Positions 26,791 to 35,201 of a stretch of 51,254 nucleotides of DNA are shown here, piece by piece. The translations under genes were made by a program, and so were the position numbers. The notes beneath the pieces are model-generated. The model did no database searches, was not told the origin of the DNA, and saw nothing but the letters and a program-made list of their open reading frames with translations. How positions within the stretch are numbered: position 1 is the stretch's first letter; every line of letters starts with the position of its first letter. The stretch spans positions 1 through 51,254 of the forward strand of contig JAFTMS010000029.1 in NCBI GenBank assembly GCA_017452265.1. The letters run 5' to 3'. Source of the stretch: Bacteroidales bacterium. Its GTDB lineage: Bacteria > Bacteroidota > Bacteroidia > Bacteroidales > UBA932.

Positions 26791-27228
26791 TCAATATCCC
26801 GGCATCCAGTCATACCAGTCCCCCATCCAGAGGTAGGACAGATCCACCTTCCATCTTCCTTCCACGAAGTGGAGGCAGAGTGTGTGCTTCTTGCCACGGG
26901 CGGAGTACACGGCATACCAGACATCGCATTTATAGTCTCTGTCTTTTTCAGAAAAGGTCACCTCAAGCATCTCCGGATCAGCAGGATTCCGTCTGTTCCT
27001 CTTCAGTTCGGCAGGCAGGAGCTCGTCACGGAGTTCCTCCGGCGTCCCTCCCATCGCAAGGACATGCTTCCCGTCGAACCAGGCGTACCTCACGGCCGAA
27101 GTGTCCCCTGTCTCATAGGCATTCATGAAGGCCGCAGCCACTTCCCGGGCATCCTCGGGGTATTCCTGTCCGTGCAGACAGAAGGCCGCCAGAAGGGCCG
27201 CAGCCAGAAGAGCAAGTCTTCTTCTCAT
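26791..27228 (-). CDS. Small exported protein, DUF4878-like
   Basis: The 145-residue protein has a signal peptide ('MRRRLALLAAALLAAFCLHG') and a compact cystatin/NTF2-like fold pattern. 'AREVAAAFMNAYETGDTSAVRYAW' is followed by strands ending in 'HFVEGRWKVDLSYLW'. Such periplasmic proteins are common in Bacteroidota without known function. It lies 5 bp after the GH3 gene in the PUL operon. Confidence 0.6.
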   Translation of the reverse strand: MRRRLALLAAALLAAFCLHGQEYPEDAREVAAAFMNAYETGDTSAVRYAWFDGKHVLAMGGTPEELRDELLPAELKRNRRNPADPEMLEVTFSEKDRDYKCDVWYAVYSARGKKHTLCLHFVEGRWKVDLSYLWMGDWYDWMPGY

Positions 27229-27233
27229 GACCG

Positions 27234-29333
27234 TCAGAGGGTTACAAGGGTTTCAAGCAGTATATGCTGCTCGTTGTCACCGACCTGGATCATATAGTCA
27301 CCCTTGTCGACGACCCATGAATGAGACGGCACGTCGAAGTGCTCGAAGGCATGCCTCGGAAGATGTACGGTCACAGTCCTTGCCTCACCCTTGCCGAGCT
27401 TCACCTTCGTGAATTCCTTGAGTTCGCGCACAGGACGCGGAAGCGAAGGTTCGACAGGGGCCACATATATCTGGGCGGCTTCCGCAGCCTCGACCTTGCC
27501 GGTGTTCCTTATGGTGAATGTCACGTCGAAGCCGTCACCCGCTGGCTTTGCCGAAATGTCCGAATACTCGAAGGTCGAATATGTGAGTCCGTAGCCGAAA
27601 GGATATGTCGGAGTGCGGTCGAACTTCTCGATGCCACGATAGCCCATGAACACACCTTCCTTGAAGTCAATGTGAGGGCAGAGGTCGAAGCGGTCGTTGT
27701 TCATGTACTTTATGAACTTGTCGGCATAGTAGCTGTCCGAAGCCGGATTGTTCTCGAACGTGCCCCACATCGTGAAAGGAAGCCTTCCTGAGAACGAGAC
27801 CTTGCCGGAAAGAAGCTGTGCAAGCACAATTCCCGTATTCTCACCGCCGTACCATGCATACACGATGCCTGCGGCCTTGTCCTTCCATGCGTTCATGTCC
27901 ACCTCGCAGCCGGCATGCACTATCACGATCACCCTTTCGGAAAGACCGGTGAGCCTGCGGATAAGTTCTTCCTGTTCCTCCGGAAGACCGAATTCATGGT
28001 CGCGGTTCTCGCCCTCGATACGCTTTCCGAGGCCGACCTCCACGATGACGGTCTTTGCAGACTTTATCTGCTCGTCCGTCGGTTCTTCAGCCAATACGAC
28101 ATCATAATCCTTTCCGAGGGCCTTCATGCCCTGGTATGTGGTGACATATCTGCCTTCGAACGGTGTGCACCAGCTTGACCCGCCGCCGGCAATCTGCCTG
28201 TCGGCATATGGACCTGTCAGCAGTATCGTGTTCTTACGTCCCTTTGCAAGAGGAAGCACACCCTCATTCTTGAGAAGCACAGGGCCTCCCAAAGCCGCCT
28301 CATAGGCATTTGCAGTACAGTACGGGTTGTCGAATTCGTCCGGTTTCCTTACAAGAGGACGGTCGAGCAGGCCGAAAGCGATGGCAGTCTGGAGGACATG
28401 CTGGCATTTCTCGTCTATCTCTTCCTCGCGTACGACTCCGTTTTCCACAAGGCGCTTCACCCTTTCATAGTCGTGGGTGAAAGGATTCGGCATCTCAATG
28501 TCGAGTCCGCCTCGGATACCGTTCAGAGTACTGTAGATTGTCTGCCAGTCGCACATGGTCGTTCCCTCGAAGCCCCAGTCCTCACGGAGAGTCTGACGGA
28601 GCAGATACGGGCTTTCGGCGCAGTGCACCGCATTGAGCCTGCCGCACGACGTCATCACGGCACCGACCTTAGCCTCCTGAACCGCCTTGCGGAACGCCTC
28701 GAAATAGATTTCATGGAGGGTGCGCTCATCCACATTGTGAGTCACGACGAAACGGTCCCACTCCTGGTTGTTCACGGCGAAATGCTTTGCAGTGGCGATG
28801 ACATCATGGGACTGTACGGCCTTGATGAAGGAAACGGCCATTTCTCCCGACAGATACGGGTCTTCACCATAATAGTCGAAATTGCGTCCGGCAAAAGGAG
28901 CACGGTACAGATTGATGCCGGGACCGAGAAAGAATCCGACTCCGCGCGCACGGGCATCAAGTCCCAATGCATCACCTACAAGTGAAGCGGAGCGTCTGTC
29001 GAAACTTGCAGCCAGCGAGATGCCGCAAGGATAAAAGGTACATGGCTCGGTACGACGCACCTTGTTGTTGATGCCGCAGGGGCCGTCCGCCATGGGAATA
29101 GGCTGGACACCAAGTTCCGGCACGCATGCCAGCACGTTGATGTTCAGGTCGATTGAATCCGGATGATACTTTCCGCTGATCACGCGCAGCTTCTGCTCCA
29201 GATTCATCTTTCCGATCAGCTCCGCAGCCCTTGCCTTGTGTGCCTCAGTGATTTCAACGGTCTTGAAATCCTGTGCAGACAGGGAGAGTATGCCCGCCAA
29301 CGGAATAATCAGGATTGATAATGCCTTCTTCAT
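27234..29333 (-). CDS. GH3 family glycoside hydrolase (exported)
   Basis: The 699-residue enzyme has a signal peptide ('IPLAGILSLSAQ'), the GH3 TIM-barrel domain ('PIPMADGPCGI', 'GPGINLYRAPFAGRNFDYYGEDP', 'ATAKHFAVNNQE'), the alpha/beta sandwich, and a C-terminal fibronectin III-like domain ('PRPVRELKEFTKVKLGKGE'). The catalytic nucleophile is Asp262 in 'GTTMCDWQ', where the usual Ser before Asp-Trp is Cys. GH3 enzymes release terminal beta-glucose, xylose or similar sugars from oligosaccharides. It is the first gene of the eleven-gene PUL operon and carries the promoter with the T-tract repeats. Confidence 0.95.
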   Translation of the reverse strand: MKKALSILIIPLAGILSLSAQDFKTVEITEAHKARAAELIGKMNLEQKLRVISGKYHPDSIDLNINVLACVPELGVQPIPMADGPCGINNKVRRTEPCTFYPCGISLAASFDRRSASLVGDALGLDARARGVGFFLGPGINLYRAPFAGRNFDYYGEDPYLSGEMAVSFIKAVQSHDVIATAKHFAVNNQEWDRFVVTHNVDERTLHEIYFEAFRKAVQEAKVGAVMTSCGRLNAVHCAESPYLLRQTLREDWGFEGTTMCDWQTIYSTLNGIRGGLDIEMPNPFTHDYERVKRLVENGVVREEEIDEKCQHVLQTAIAFGLLDRPLVRKPDEFDNPYCTANAYEAALGGPVLLKNEGVLPLAKGRKNTILLTGPYADRQIAGGGSSWCTPFEGRYVTTYQGMKALGKDYDVVLAEEPTDEQIKSAKTVIVEVGLGKRIEGENRDHEFGLPEEQEELIRRLTGLSERVIVIVHAGCEVDMNAWKDKAAGIVYAWYGGENTGIVLAQLLSGKVSFSGRLPFTMWGTFENNPASDSYYADKFIKYMNNDRFDLCPHIDFKEGVFMGYRGIEKFDRTPTYPFGYGLTYSTFEYSDISAKPAGDGFDVTFTIRNTGKVEAAEAAQIYVAPVEPSLPRPVRELKEFTKVKLGKGEARTVTVHLPRHAFEHFDVPSHSWVVDKGDYMIQVGDNEQHILLETLVTL

Positions 29334-29367
29334 AATATTGTGCTTTGGAATTATGTCTTTCCTGACA

Positions 29368-29375
29368 CAAAATTA
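29368..29375 (-). promoter_or_regulatory. -7 box of the PUL operon promoter
   Basis: TAATTTTG on the minus strand, 34 bp before the GH3 ATG. The same octamer stands before the symporter gene (33501-33508) at the same distance from an equivalent T-tract pair. No TTTG is present at the -33 position, as expected for an activator-dependent promoter. Confidence 0.65.
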
Positions 29376-29399
29376 GGAAGAGGTCCTCTGACGGGGCCG

Positions 29400-29432
29400 A
29401 AAAAAAATACCATATTGTTTCAAAAAAATACC
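29400..29432 (-). promoter_or_regulatory. Candidate regulator operator: two T-tract direct repeats
   Basis: On the minus strand GGTATTTTTTT appears at 29432-29422 and again from 29411. The T runs end 22 bp apart, about two helical turns. The second run ends exactly 24 bp before the TAATTTTG box. The same arrangement stands at 33444-33476. Binding by the AraC-type domain of the adjacent hybrid regulator is inference. Confidence 0.6.
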
Positions 29433-29455
29433 ACCGGAAAAATACGGCCTGCAGG

Positions 29456-32400
29456 CTATTCCTCCGCATCTTTTGCATACTCGGCCGGGGTCTTTCCGAA
29501 GAAGTCACGGAAGCATTTCGAGAAATATGAAGGCGTGCTGAAACCGACCATATAGCAGACTTCGGAAGGTATGACACCCTTCCTTCGGAGAATCTTGGCC
29601 GCCACATTCAGACGCTTCGCCCTGATGTATTCGACAGAGGTCATGTTGAGCAGTCCGTTCATCTTGCGGTTCAGTGAAGAATGGCTCATGTGCAGTTCGT
29701 TTTCGAGCTGCCGCACGTTGAAGTCCTCGTCGCTGATGTGGGCCTCGACTATGGCATCCAGATTCCTCAGGAACTCGACATCTCTGTCCTCTATGTCGAA
29801 TCCGGCAAGATTGTCCTGTTCGTCGGACTCCTTCTGTATGCTCGCACGCAGCGACATGCGCTTGCGCAGGATGCCGTTTATGCATGAGACAAGATATTCG
29901 ACCGTGAAAGGCTTGACGAGATAGAGGCTTGCGCCATTCTCCATGCACTTTATCTTGGTGCTTTCATTGGATATTGCGGAAATCACCACAACCGGAATAT
30001 GCGAATTCTCGAAGTCGCTGCTGAGACGTCTGCAGAACTCGACTCCGCCCATTCCCGGCATACTGACATCCGTGAGAATCACATCGACCCTGCATTTCGC
30101 TATGATCTTCAGGGCCGCCTCGGCAGATTCCGCCGATATGACATTGAACATCTGCTTCATCCTGTCCTGAAGGAAGCTTGAAAGCTCGTGATTGTCTTCG
30201 ACCAGAAGCACGACAGGCTGCTTCGTGCCCATATCCATGTCCGGTTCATCCTCCTCCGCCTCGACAGGATCCGGAGCTAAAGCGAGCGTAAGTTGGAATT
30301 CGGTCTTCTGCGAAGGCGAGAGGGCCAGAGAACCGCCCTGAAGTTCAGCATAACGTCTCGCCACCGAAAGGCCGATTCCGAATCCCTGAGAGTAGCGCGT
30401 CTTGTCGTCCGTAAGCCGGACGAAAGGCTTGAATATCTCGATACGTTTGTCTGTCGGTATCTCCGCTCCGTCGTTTCTTACACATATGACCACAGTGCCG
30501 TCCTTCACCGCAGCCTCAACCTCAATATAAGAATCAGAATACTTCAGAGCATTGTGTATCAGATTGTTGAGTATCTTGTTTATGGCCTTCTCATCCACTA
30601 TGGCCATAATCTGTTCTTCGGAATGTATGAAATCCAGCTTCAGGTTCCTGTTTCTGGCCGTCTCCGAAAAATTGAAGCAGATGTAGCTGAGCTTCGCGAC
30701 AATATCCATAGGCTGAAGCTTCATCGTCTCGTGGTCGTATTCCTCTATCCTGATGAATTCGAGAAGTTCCTTCGACAGACGGTCCAGATAGTCCGTGCTG
30801 TTGTCTATTATCTGAAGTTCCTCGCGGGTATCCTCGGAAAGGCCATCAAGCGAATGCAGATACTTCAAAGGCGTCTTCATCAGCGTCAGCGGCGTCTTGA
30901 ACTCATGCACGACGGTCTGAAGGAGCTCCATCTTGTTCTGCACCATCTCCACTTCCTTTGCGCGCTTCACCTCCTCGATATCCTTCTGATGCTTCTTCTT
31001 CTCCACCCTGTCGAGAATCAGCACGACCGTGCCGACGATGAAGACTATGGCCAGGACTATCATGGCTATGCCGACCCCCGAAAGCAGGAACGGCGGTTCT
31101 ATCACGATCCGGACAGGCTTATGGCCAGTCACATTCAGAGTGTAGTTTCCGTACGGCACATTGAACCAGGACATCTCCATTGTAGAGGAAACATCCGCAG
31201 GCTCGCTGTCATACCCATCAAGCTGCGCATACACGGTACCGGGCCAGTCCTCCAAAGGTGTCGAGAACCTGAAGCGGAAAGAATTCTGACCGGCTGTCAG
31301 ACGTATCTCATCCACAAGGTTCACATTTTCTCCGGCAATCCTGTCCCTGTCCTTATGCGAGCTTACGGGCACTTCGCCGATATACATTTCCGAGAAATCA
31401 AGGCTGGCCAGAGGGGCGTCGTCGTCAAAATCCTCCGGATCGAACGAGATGAAACCATCGGCCGAGCCCATGAGGGAAACGCCCGAAGAAAGTTCCTTCA
31501 CCGACGTCAGGGAATTGTTCAGCAGACCGGAATTGACCGTATACATATTGAGCGACCCTCTTTCAGGATCGAAGTCGAAGAGTCCCACCGTGGAGGTTAT
31601 CCACATATGGCCTCTGTCGTCCTGAAGCGCATTAAGCAGCGAGCAGTTCGAAAGACCCGGGAGGTCGATGCTGTGGAAGACCCTGAACCTGTCCGCATCG
31701 GGATCGTACCTGTATATGTCGGCATTCCTGCCTATCATCCATATGCCTCCGTCATCGTCCACAAACGGCGACGACACCATCTCGCCGACATCCTCCCTGT
31801 CCTTGGAAGACACATATCCCTGCGCCGTGCCCTTTGCCCTGTCGTAGCGGAACACACCGTTTATATATGTACACGCCCATATCATACCGTCCCTGGTCTG
31901 GACGAAATCCACGACGTTACCATATTTGGAAGTTCCCAAGCACTCGAACGTATCATCCTCCTCCCTGTATTCGTACATGCCGCCCACAAGACTTACAAGC
32001 ACCTTTCCGCCCTTTCCCAGATGGATCGACATCACCCTGTTGTTCACGACCTCCCCTTCAAGCTCGAACCGGTCGTAGCAGCGCAGACTTCCGTCGGACA
32101 GGTCCAGACGGTACAGCCCCTCATACGAACCCAGCCACAGACGGTCACCCTCCGCACACACCCACGTCAGGAAGACCGGAAGCCGCCTGTTCTTCACGAC
32201 ATCGATGCGGCCGGTCGCAGGATCATACTTCAGCAGTCCGAGGCGTTCGGTCGTCATCCATACCGTCCCATCCTCACCCTCGTCTATGCACGTGACCACC
32301 TTGCCGGACATGGATACTCCCGAAGAAGTGACATAATGGCGTTCGAACTTGCTGCTTCCGCACGAAGAACGGTTCAGTCCCCTTGTGTTCAGTCCCACCC

Positions 32401-33349
32401 AGAGCCTGCCGTCCTTGTCCATCGCCGAACATGTGACAAAATTTTCTGCCAGCGAGAAACGGTCATCGGGATCATGTCCGAAATGGGAGACTTCGTCATT
32501 GAGCACATCAAAACGAAGAAGGCCGTATGTCGTGGAAATCATTATATATCTTTCCCCTACGAACTCGACATGGTTCGGTTTCTGCCCCTCCATCCACCTG
32601 TAGACGACCTCCACGCTCGCACGGCTGAGGTTGATGCGGCATAGACCATGTGTCTTCGAGGTGACATACACCACGTCATCGGATCCCGGACTCAGCACAG
32701 GGGCATGAAGTTCGTCATTGAGGAACATGTCCGTATCCTTCCCGAGATCCACGGGAAGCATCCTGTCCGTGCGCTTGTCGAATATGTACACATTGTCCGC
32801 GCTCCGGCATACGAAGAGTCTTTCATTGCTGAGCGTCGTCATCTTGGCATACATCCTCTTCCACTTGCTTCTGAACCTGAGGAAGCCTTCCTCGACATTG
32901 CAGGAGAAGATGCCCTCGCCTGTGATGTCCATCCACACGTTTCCGCTGCCGTCTGCATGGAGATGGTTCACGACCCCGTCCGGGATATGCCCGTCCGCGT
33001 CGCACGGCAGGCGGAAGCTGTCCGATGAATAGTCGTAGACGGCCACTCCCCGCGAGGTGCCGATCCATACCTGACCAGTGGAATCCTCGCACAAGGCACC
33101 GACATAGTTTGCGTCTATACCTATGTCACGACGAGTGTATGACTTCATCCTTGTGCCGTCATAACGGTTCAGGCCCATGTACGTGCCCACCCAGACATAT
33201 CCCCTGCTGTCCACAAGAATGCTGCGGACTCCGTCGTTGGAGAGTCCGTGGGACTGCATCGTCATGTTTATGAACGATGGAGACGCCGTCGCAGCAAAGC
33301 AGACGGCAAGACACAGGAGAAGACTGGTTATGAATTTACGCATCATCAT
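29456..33349 (-). CDS. Hybrid two-component system sensor/regulator (HTCS)
   Basis: One protein senses glycan fragments in the periplasm and activates the PUL. From the ATG at 33349 it is 1297 residues; a longer open frame reaching 33862 runs over the divergent symporter gene and is rejected. Order: signal peptide (about 1-24), beta-propeller repeats ('VDSRGYVWVGTYMGLNRYDG' and many alike, to about 650), Y_Y_Y domain (about 690-745), one membrane helix (about 757-778), HisKA with phospho-accepting His815 in 'VVHEFKTPLTLM', HATPase, receiver with Asp1094 in 'ILTDVSMPG', and an AraC-type helix-turn-helix (about 1196-1297, 'YMVGFSTPSYFSKCFRDFFG'). It lies between its two presumed target operons. 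Confidence 0.97.
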   Translation of the reverse strand: MMMRKFITSLLLCLAVCFAATASPSFINMTMQSHGLSNDGVRSILVDSRGYVWVGTYMGLNRYDGTRMKSYTRRDIGIDANYVGALCEDSTGQVWIGTSRGVAVYDYSSDSFRLPCDADGHIPDGVVNHLHADGSGNVWMDITGEGIFSCNVEEGFLRFRSKWKRMYAKMTTLSNERLFVCRSADNVYIFDKRTDRMLPVDLGKDTDMFLNDELHAPVLSPGSDDVVYVTSKTHGLCRINLSRASVEVVYRWMEGQKPNHVEFVGERYIMISTTYGLLRFDVLNDEVSHFGHDPDDRFSLAENFVTCSAMDKDGRLWVGLNTRGLNRSSCGSSKFERHYVTSSGVSMSGKVVTCIDEGEDGTVWMTTERLGLLKYDPATGRIDVVKNRRLPVFLTWVCAEGDRLWLGSYEGLYRLDLSDGSLRCYDRFELEGEVVNNRVMSIHLGKGGKVLVSLVGGMYEYREEDDTFECLGTSKYGNVVDFVQTRDGMIWACTYINGVFRYDRAKGTAQGYVSSKDREDVGEMVSSPFVDDDGGIWMIGRNADIYRYDPDADRFRVFHSIDLPGLSNCSLLNALQDDRGHMWITSTVGLFDFDPERGSLNMYTVNSGLLNNSLTSVKELSSGVSLMGSADGFISFDPEDFDDDAPLASLDFSEMYIGEVPVSSHKDRDRIAGENVNLVDEIRLTAGQNSFRFRFSTPLEDWPGTVYAQLDGYDSEPADVSSTMEMSWFNVPYGNYTLNVTGHKPVRIVIEPPFLLSGVGIAMIVLAIVFIVGTVVLILDRVEKKKHQKDIEEVKRAKEVEMVQNKMELLQTVVHEFKTPLTLMKTPLKYLHSLDGLSEDTREELQIIDNSTDYLDRLSKELLEFIRIEEYDHETMKLQPMDIVAKLSYICFNFSETARNRNLKLDFIHSEEQIMAIVDEKAINKILNNLIHNALKYSDSYIEVEAAVKDGTVVICVRNDGAEIPTDKRIEIFKPFVRLTDDKTRYSQGFGIGLSVARRYAELQGGSLALSPSQKTEFQLTLALAPDPVEAEEDEPDMDMGTKQPVVLLVEDNHELSSFLQDRMKQMFNVISAESAEAALKIIAKCRVDVILTDVSMPGMGGVEFCRRLSSDFENSHIPVVVISAISNESTKIKCMENGASLYLVKPFTVEYLVSCINGILRKRMSLRASIQKESDEQDNLAGFDIEDRDVEFLRNLDAIVEAHISDEDFNVRQLENELHMSHSSLNRKMNGLLNMTSVEYIRAKRLNVAAKILRRKGVIPSEVCYMVGFSTPSYFSKCFRDFFGKTPAEYAKDAEE

Positions 33350-33354
33350 GTGGT

Positions 33355-33367
33355 CCGGAAGTTCCGG
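33355..33367. promoter_or_regulatory. Palindrome in the HTCS gene leader
   Basis: CCGGAAGTTCCGG is a perfect inverted repeat of two 6-bp arms around one G. It lies between the predicted transcription start and the ATG of the HTCS gene. Its role is unknown. Confidence 0.35.
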
Positions 33368-33385
33368 TGCAAATCCGTTACGATG

Positions 33386-33393
33386 CAAAGTTA
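33386..33393 (-). promoter_or_regulatory. -7 box of the HTCS gene
   Basis: TAACTTTG on the minus strand, 36 bp before the ATG; no obvious -33 partner. Confidence 0.5.
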
Positions 33394-33443
33394 AACAAGA
33401 TTTCAATATTGTGTCACGGCTATGCCGCCGGCGTATCGCGATA

Positions 33444-33476
33444 GGTATTTTTTTGCAAGAATCGGGGATATTTTTT
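33444..33476 (+). promoter_or_regulatory. Candidate regulator operator: two T-tract direct repeats
   Basis: GGTATTTTTTT (33444-33454) and GGATATTTTTT (33466-33476) have T runs ending 22 bp apart. The second ends exactly 24 bp before TAATTTTG. This mirrors the GH3 promoter site at 29400-29432 on the other strand. Confidence 0.6.
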
Positions 33477-33500
33477 CCTATGTCCCTGCCCCGCAACCGG

Positions 33501-33508
33501 TAATTTTG
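33501..33508 (+). promoter_or_regulatory. -7 box of the symporter operon
   Basis: TAATTTTG lies 31 bp before the symporter ATG. It is identical to the box of the GH3 operon and has no TTTG at -33. Confidence 0.65.
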
Positions 33509-33539
33509 CGCTTCGAAAGTCAAACTAAAACACATAAGG

Positions 33540-35201
33540 ATGGGAACACTTGATCTGATGACCGTAGCCATATTCTCGGTGGCGGTACTTGTGACAGGCA
33601 TTTCGCTCTCGCGCACAGGAAAGGACATGAAGGGATTTTTCGGCGGAGGAGGAAATGTGCCCTGGGGCATGAGCGGCCTTTCGCTCTTCATGGGATTCTT
33701 TTCGGCCGGCACCTTCGTAGTATGGGGTTCGCTTGCATATTCACACGGCCTCGTCGCCATAATCATACAGCTGACGATGTGTCTGGCGGGATTCGCCGTC
33801 GGCACCTTCGTGGCAGGTAAATGGCAGCAGACGGGCTGCCTGACAGCCGCGGAATACGCCACCGAAAGGCTCGGTGAAAAGACGCAGAAGGCCTACACAT
33901 ACATATTTCTTGCAGTATCGATATTCACGACAGGCTCGTTCCTGTACCCGGTGGCAAAGATAATAGAAGTGGCTGCCGGCGTACCGCTGACGACATCCAT
34001 ACTCGTTCTCGGAATCTTCTGCATCATCTACGTGTCATTGGGAGGCCTGCGCGGAGTCATGGTGACGGACGTGCTCCAGTTCGTGATACTGATGGCGGCC
34101 GTCGTCATCGCCATCCCGCTTTCATTCGGAAAGGTCGGCGGAGTCGGAGAATTTCTCGAAAAGGTGCCGGAAGGCTTCTTCAGATGCTTCAACGACGAGT
34201 ATTCACCTCTGTTCATCTTCGCATTCTGCATCTACAACGCAGTGTTCCTCGGCGGAAACTGGGCGTATGTGCAGAGATATACGGCAGTGAAGGGCACTTC
34301 GAGCGCCAGGAAGGTCGGCTGGCTGTTCGGTGCGCTGTACATTGTCAGCCCTGTGCTCTGGATGCTTCCTCCGATGATATACAGGATATACAATCCGGGG
34401 CTTGAAGGCCTTGAGAACGAGAACGCCTACCTGCTCATGTGCAAGGAGGCCCTCCCGTACGGATTCCTCGGGATGATGCTCGGCGGAATGATATTCGCCA
34501 CCGCAAGCTCGCTGAACTCCACCCTCAACATATCGGCAGGAGTGTTCACAAACGACATCTACAGAAAGCTGCGTCCGGAGTCTTCGCAGAAGCATCTGAT
34601 GAGGATGGCGCGCATGTCCACGATATTCTTCGGTCTTCTGGCCATCGTGGTGGCGCTTCTTGTCAAATCGATGGGAGGCATAGTGAACGTGGTGATAAGC
34701 GTTGCAGCACTCACGGGAGTGCCTCTGTATCTGCCGCTCATATGGTCGCTCTACTCAAGACGGCAGAACGGCAGGACGCTCATGGGCGTGACGCTTTCGT
34801 CCCTGACTGTCAATCTGCTGTTCAAGTTCGTCACCCCTCTCTTCGGTCTGAGCCTCGGCAGAGGGATGGAGATGCTTGTGGGTACGATGGTTCCGGTACT
34901 GATGCTTACGGTAATCGAGATCGTGCTTGCCAAAAGAGGATACGTAGATCCGATGGCTTCGGAATACGCCGGAAAGGCAGCGGAAGGCAGGACCGATGAC
35001 GTCGGAGACGGAGATGGCGGTGCCGCTGACGGCGAGGAGACCAACCGTTTCACATCGAAGGTGCTCGGCATAAGCATCACGGCGGCAGGTGCGGCAATCC
35101 TCGTGCTCGGACTCATAAGCCCGGCCAAGGCAGTCCCTGTCACAGTCGCTTCCGCTGTGCTTCTCTTAGGTCTCGTCATACTTATAAGGAACAGGAAATG
35201 A
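33540..35201 (+). CDS. Sodium:solute symporter (SSS) family protein
   Basis: The 553-residue inner-membrane protein has 13-14 hydrophobic segments and the SSS hallmarks 'GKDMKGFFGGGGNVPWGMSGLSLFMGFFSAGTF', split over the first two helices, and 'LGGLRGVMVTDVLQF'. A charged loop (about 475-505) precedes the last two helices. SSS transporters import sugars, sialic acid or other small molecules with sodium. Coupled to a PUL with lyase and GH88, it may take up the released monosaccharide or uronic-acid derivative into the cytoplasm; the substrate is inferred only. Its stop overlaps the next ATG by four bases (ATGA), indicating translational coupling. Confidence 0.93.
   Translation: MGTLDLMTVAIFSVAVLVTGISLSRTGKDMKGFFGGGGNVPWGMSGLSLFMGFFSAGTFVVWGSLAYSHGLVAIIIQLTMCLAGFAVGTFVAGKWQQTGCLTAAEYATERLGEKTQKAYTYIFLAVSIFTTGSFLYPVAKIIEVAAGVPLTTSILVLGIFCIIYVSLGGLRGVMVTDVLQFVILMAAVVIAIPLSFGKVGGVGEFLEKVPEGFFRCFNDEYSPLFIFAFCIYNAVFLGGNWAYVQRYTAVKGTSSARKVGWLFGALYIVSPVLWMLPPMIYRIYNPGLEGLENENAYLLMCKEALPYGFLGMMLGGMIFATASSLNSTLNISAGVFTNDIYRKLRPESSQKHLMRMARMSTIFFGLLAIVVALLVKSMGGIVNVVISVAALTGVPLYLPLIWSLYSRRQNGRTLMGVTLSSLTVNLLFKFVTPLFGLSLGRGMEMLVGTMVPVLMLTVIEIVLAKRGYVDPMASEYAGKAAEGRTDDVGDGDGGAADGEETNRFTSKVLGISITAAGAAILVLGLISPAKAVPVTVASAVLLLGLVILIRNRK

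Noticed and set aside
30293-32644. A 783-codon open frame on the plus strand
   Set aside because: It is antisense to the HTCS gene; its translation is rich in Arg and His with no domain pattern, and the opposite frame is an unmistakable HTCS.
33350-33862. N-terminal extension of the HTCS frame by 171 codons
   Set aside because: It overlaps the divergent symporter gene and both promoters, and a clean signal peptide begins at 33349.
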